Made by a program: the position numbers and the translations under genes. Of a stretch of DNA of 6,572 bases, positions 5,062-6,572 are shown piece by piece. Below the pieces are notes generated by a model. The model was not told the origin of the DNA. It saw only the letters and a program-made list of their open reading frames with translations, and searched no databases. This DNA comes from an uncultured Campylobacter sp. (GTDB lineage: Bacteria > Campylobacterota > Campylobacteria > Campylobacterales > Campylobacteraceae). Positions within the stretch are counted from its first letter, which is position 1; the number at the start of each line of letters is the position of its first letter. The DNA lies in the NCBI RefSeq assembly GCF_938045225.1, contig NZ_CALINL010000037.1, positions 1 to 6,572 of the forward strand. Reading direction: 5' to 3'.

Positions 5062-6469
5062 GTTTTTCTCCTTTATCGGTTGATTTTTTAAACTCCATGC
5101 ACTTTTTAGCTAGCCCCGCCTCGCACTCTTTTTCGTGCAGCTTTTGCGCCTTTTGGCGTAGCGCGGCGGCTTGTTTTTTGTTGCTGCGCTCAAGGCGGCG
5201 CGCTAGATTTAGGCCCCCGCGCGCATCTCCGGCTTCGCAAGCCTCGCGAAAAAGGCTCGTAGCCTCGCTGGCGTCCGCTTTTATCACTTCACCTATGCCT
5301 TTTTCGTAGATCGCGCCTAGATTCGTGCAGGCCGGTTTTAGCCCGTTGTAGCAGGCGATCCCGTAAAAGTTAAAGGTTTTTGGGATATCTTGCGGCACGT
5401 CTACGCCCTCAAAATACGCGTCCGCTAGGCTCTCGCAAGCATCCAGTCGCCAAAGTAGGCAGGCCTTTTCAAAAAGCTCCAGTGCGCGTGGGACGTCCTT
5501 TTTTACGCTACGCCCATGAAATAGCATGTCGCCAAGCTCGGCGCAAGAAGCTCCAAAGCCGCCCTCGCAGGCCTTCTCGTGAAATTTGACCGCCTGCTCA
5601 CTATCTTGCCGTACTCCGCCAAGCCCCTTTTTGTAGAGCTCTCCTAGCGCCGCGCAGCCATTTGCTACGCCCCTGTGGCACGACTCTTTGCCTAGTTCGT
5701 AGGCCGCCTCAAACTGCTCGCTTTGATACTGCGCCCAGCCGCCGTACAGCTCGTCCAGACGCTGGCTACCCTCGCATTTGTAGGCATTTGCGGCGCAGGC
5801 TTTGTCGTAGTAGGATATAGCGGCCTTGATATCCTGCGCAAAACCCGCCTCGCCGTCCTCGTAAAGCCTGCCCAAAGCCTCGCACGCTTCGTAAATTTTG
5901 CCCTCGCACGCAAGCGAGTAAAATTTGAGCGCTTTTTTCGAGTTTTTCGCAGCCTCGTCGCTTTCGCTCACCCAGCTGTCCGCGTACATGCCGCCTAGAT
6001 AGTAGCAAACTACGGCATATCCGCGCTCGCAGGCTTTTACGTAGAGGTCTAGCGCCTTACTTTCATCCGTTGCGACGCCGCTGCCAGCTTCGTAAATTTG
6101 AGCTAGATTATAGTAGCTTAAACCAAATCCTTTTTCGCAGGCTTGCTCAAAAATCGCAGCGGCTTTGGCGTGTTCGCCGCTATTTTGGTGTAGCGAGGCT
6201 AGGCTGTCGCAGCCTCTTAGCTCGCCTGCGTCGCAAGCTTTTTGGTAAAATTTACCGGCTTTTGCGTCATCTTGCTTTACGCCTTTGCCGCTTTGGTATA
6301 AAAACCCAAGCCTTGCACACCCGCGCGCTTCGCCTGTTTCGCAGGCTTTTAGCCAAATTTGAGCCGCCCTTTGCTCATCGCCCGCGTCGTAGGCTGTTTG
6401 ACCTTCGTCCGTCAAATTTGCGAGGGCGAAATTTAGCGCAAAAAGTAACAGTAAGACCAGTTTTATCAT
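5051..6469 (-). CDS. Secreted cysteine-rich Sel1-repeat protein (HcpA-like)
   Basis: The 472-residue protein has a Sec signal peptide (MIKLVLLLLFALNFALA, 1-17, with A15-L-A17 as a likely cleavage site) and then consists almost entirely of about twelve Sel1-like (TPR-related) repeats of 32-41 residues. Most follow the pattern F/Y-x-K-A-C-E-x-G-x5-C-x-x-L-G-x-L-Y-x-x-G. The cysteines form nine C-x7-C pairs (43/51, 79/87, 147/155, 188/196, 264/272, 301/309, 337/345, 373/381, 449/457) and one C-x6-C pair (225/232). In Helicobacter Hcp proteins such pairs are disulfides that bridge the two helices of a repeat, which fits an oxidising, exported location. Two repeats have lost the second cysteine (Y119, G419), leaving C111 and C411 single. 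Ribosome site AAAGGAG sits just before the ATG. The gene is first in an operon with the overlapping lipoprotein gene. The precise role is unknown; Hcp-type proteins are exported, protein-binding and immunogenic. Confidence 0.9.
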   Translation of the reverse strand: MIKLVLLLLFALNFALANLTDEGQTAYDAGDEQRAAQIWLKACETGEARGCARLGFLYQSGKGVKQDDAKAGKFYQKACDAGELRGCDSLASLHQNSGEHAKAAAIFEQACEKGFGLSYYNLAQIYEAGSGVATDESKALDLYVKACERGYAVVCYYLGGMYADSWVSESDEAAKNSKKALKFYSLACEGKIYEACEALGRLYEDGEAGFAQDIKAAISYYDKACAANAYKCEGSQRLDELYGGWAQYQSEQFEAAYELGKESCHRGVANGCAALGELYKKGLGGVRQDSEQAVKFHEKACEGGFGASCAELGDMLFHGRSVKKDVPRALELFEKACLLWRLDACESLADAYFEGVDVPQDIPKTFNFYGIACYNGLKPACTNLGAIYEKGIGEVIKADASEATSLFREACEAGDARGGLNLARRLERSNKKQAAALRQKAQKLHEKECEAGLAKKCMEFKKSTDKGEKHEF

Positions 6470-6572
6470 CGCGCTCCTTTGTTAAATTTTACTTGTTTTG
6501 TTTTTCAAATTTGATCTATTTTGCTTCTTTGTATGCCACAGTCCTGTTTGTATCGGACGGGTAGGTTGTCGC
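6470..6572. other. Upstream region of the Sel1 operon
   Basis: About 100 bases precede the Sel1 gene on the minus strand. They contain its AAAGGAG ribosome site just before the ATG, an AT-rich run with TAAAAT-like words (for example GTAAAATTTA, minus strand, 6481-6491), and a TTCAAATTTGATC copy of the palindromic word. The operon promoter is probably here, but I cannot choose one -10 box with confidence. No gene is supported on the plus strand before the window ends. Confidence 0.4.

Noticed and set aside
5051..6469. Regular repeat spacing that might suggest a nucleotide repeat array
   Set aside because: The periodicity is in the protein (Sel1 repeats of 32-41 residues) and the DNA copies are strongly diverged. 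There are no identical repeats with spacers, so this is not CRISPR.
6070..6564. Plus-strand open frame of 164 codons opposite the Sel1 gene
   Set aside because: Its Arg/Leu-rich composition mirrors the repeat codons of the Sel1 gene. It has no ribosome site or domain and overlaps a well-supported gene. The other opposite-strand and alternate-frame stretches over 867-2791 and 3660-6008 were rejected for the same reason.

Overview
The window reads as chromosomal DNA from a Campylobacter-type epsilonproteobacterium. Genes are tightly packed with AAGGAG-type ribosome binding sites. The words AAATTT and TCAAATTTGA are very frequent both inside and between genes. The protein families also fit that group: a short YbeY, an HcpA-like Sel1 protein and a short Psd. 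The coding GC is higher than in C. jejuni, which suggests a member of the concisus/rectus/showae/curvus/gracilis side of the genus. The species is an inference from style, not from a database match.

Layout. Bases 144-560 (+) encode YbeY, the rRNA maturation endonuclease. A gene-poor stretch of about 300 bases follows. Bases 867-3163 (+) form a compact three-gene operon: a membrane-anchored metallophosphoesterase, phosphatidylserine decarboxylase (Psd, overlapping the first gene by 4 bases) and a 120-residue protein with a single C-terminal membrane segment, 9 bases further on. From about 3164 to 3533 I see no gene. Bases 3534-4273 (-) hold an AlkC-type HEAT-repeat DNA glycosylase gene. Its last 38 codons are displaced into another frame, most simply by a duplicated CG dinucleotide at 3656-3659. 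Bases 4486-6469 (-) are a two-gene operon: a signal-peptide-bearing, cysteine-rich Sel1-repeat protein (5051-6469) overlapping an unrecognised lipoprotein gene (4486-5061) by 11 bases. It ends in a clear intrinsic terminator at 4435-4475.

Functionally, the plus-strand operon concerns the inner membrane: phosphatidylethanolamine synthesis, a membrane phosphoesterase and a small bitopic protein. The minus-strand operon encodes two envelope or secreted proteins whose overlap suggests a joint role. I found no CRISPR array, tRNA, rRNA, insertion sequence, phage gene or recognisable defence system. The best leads are the broken alkC reading frame and the Sel1 protein/lipoprotein pair.
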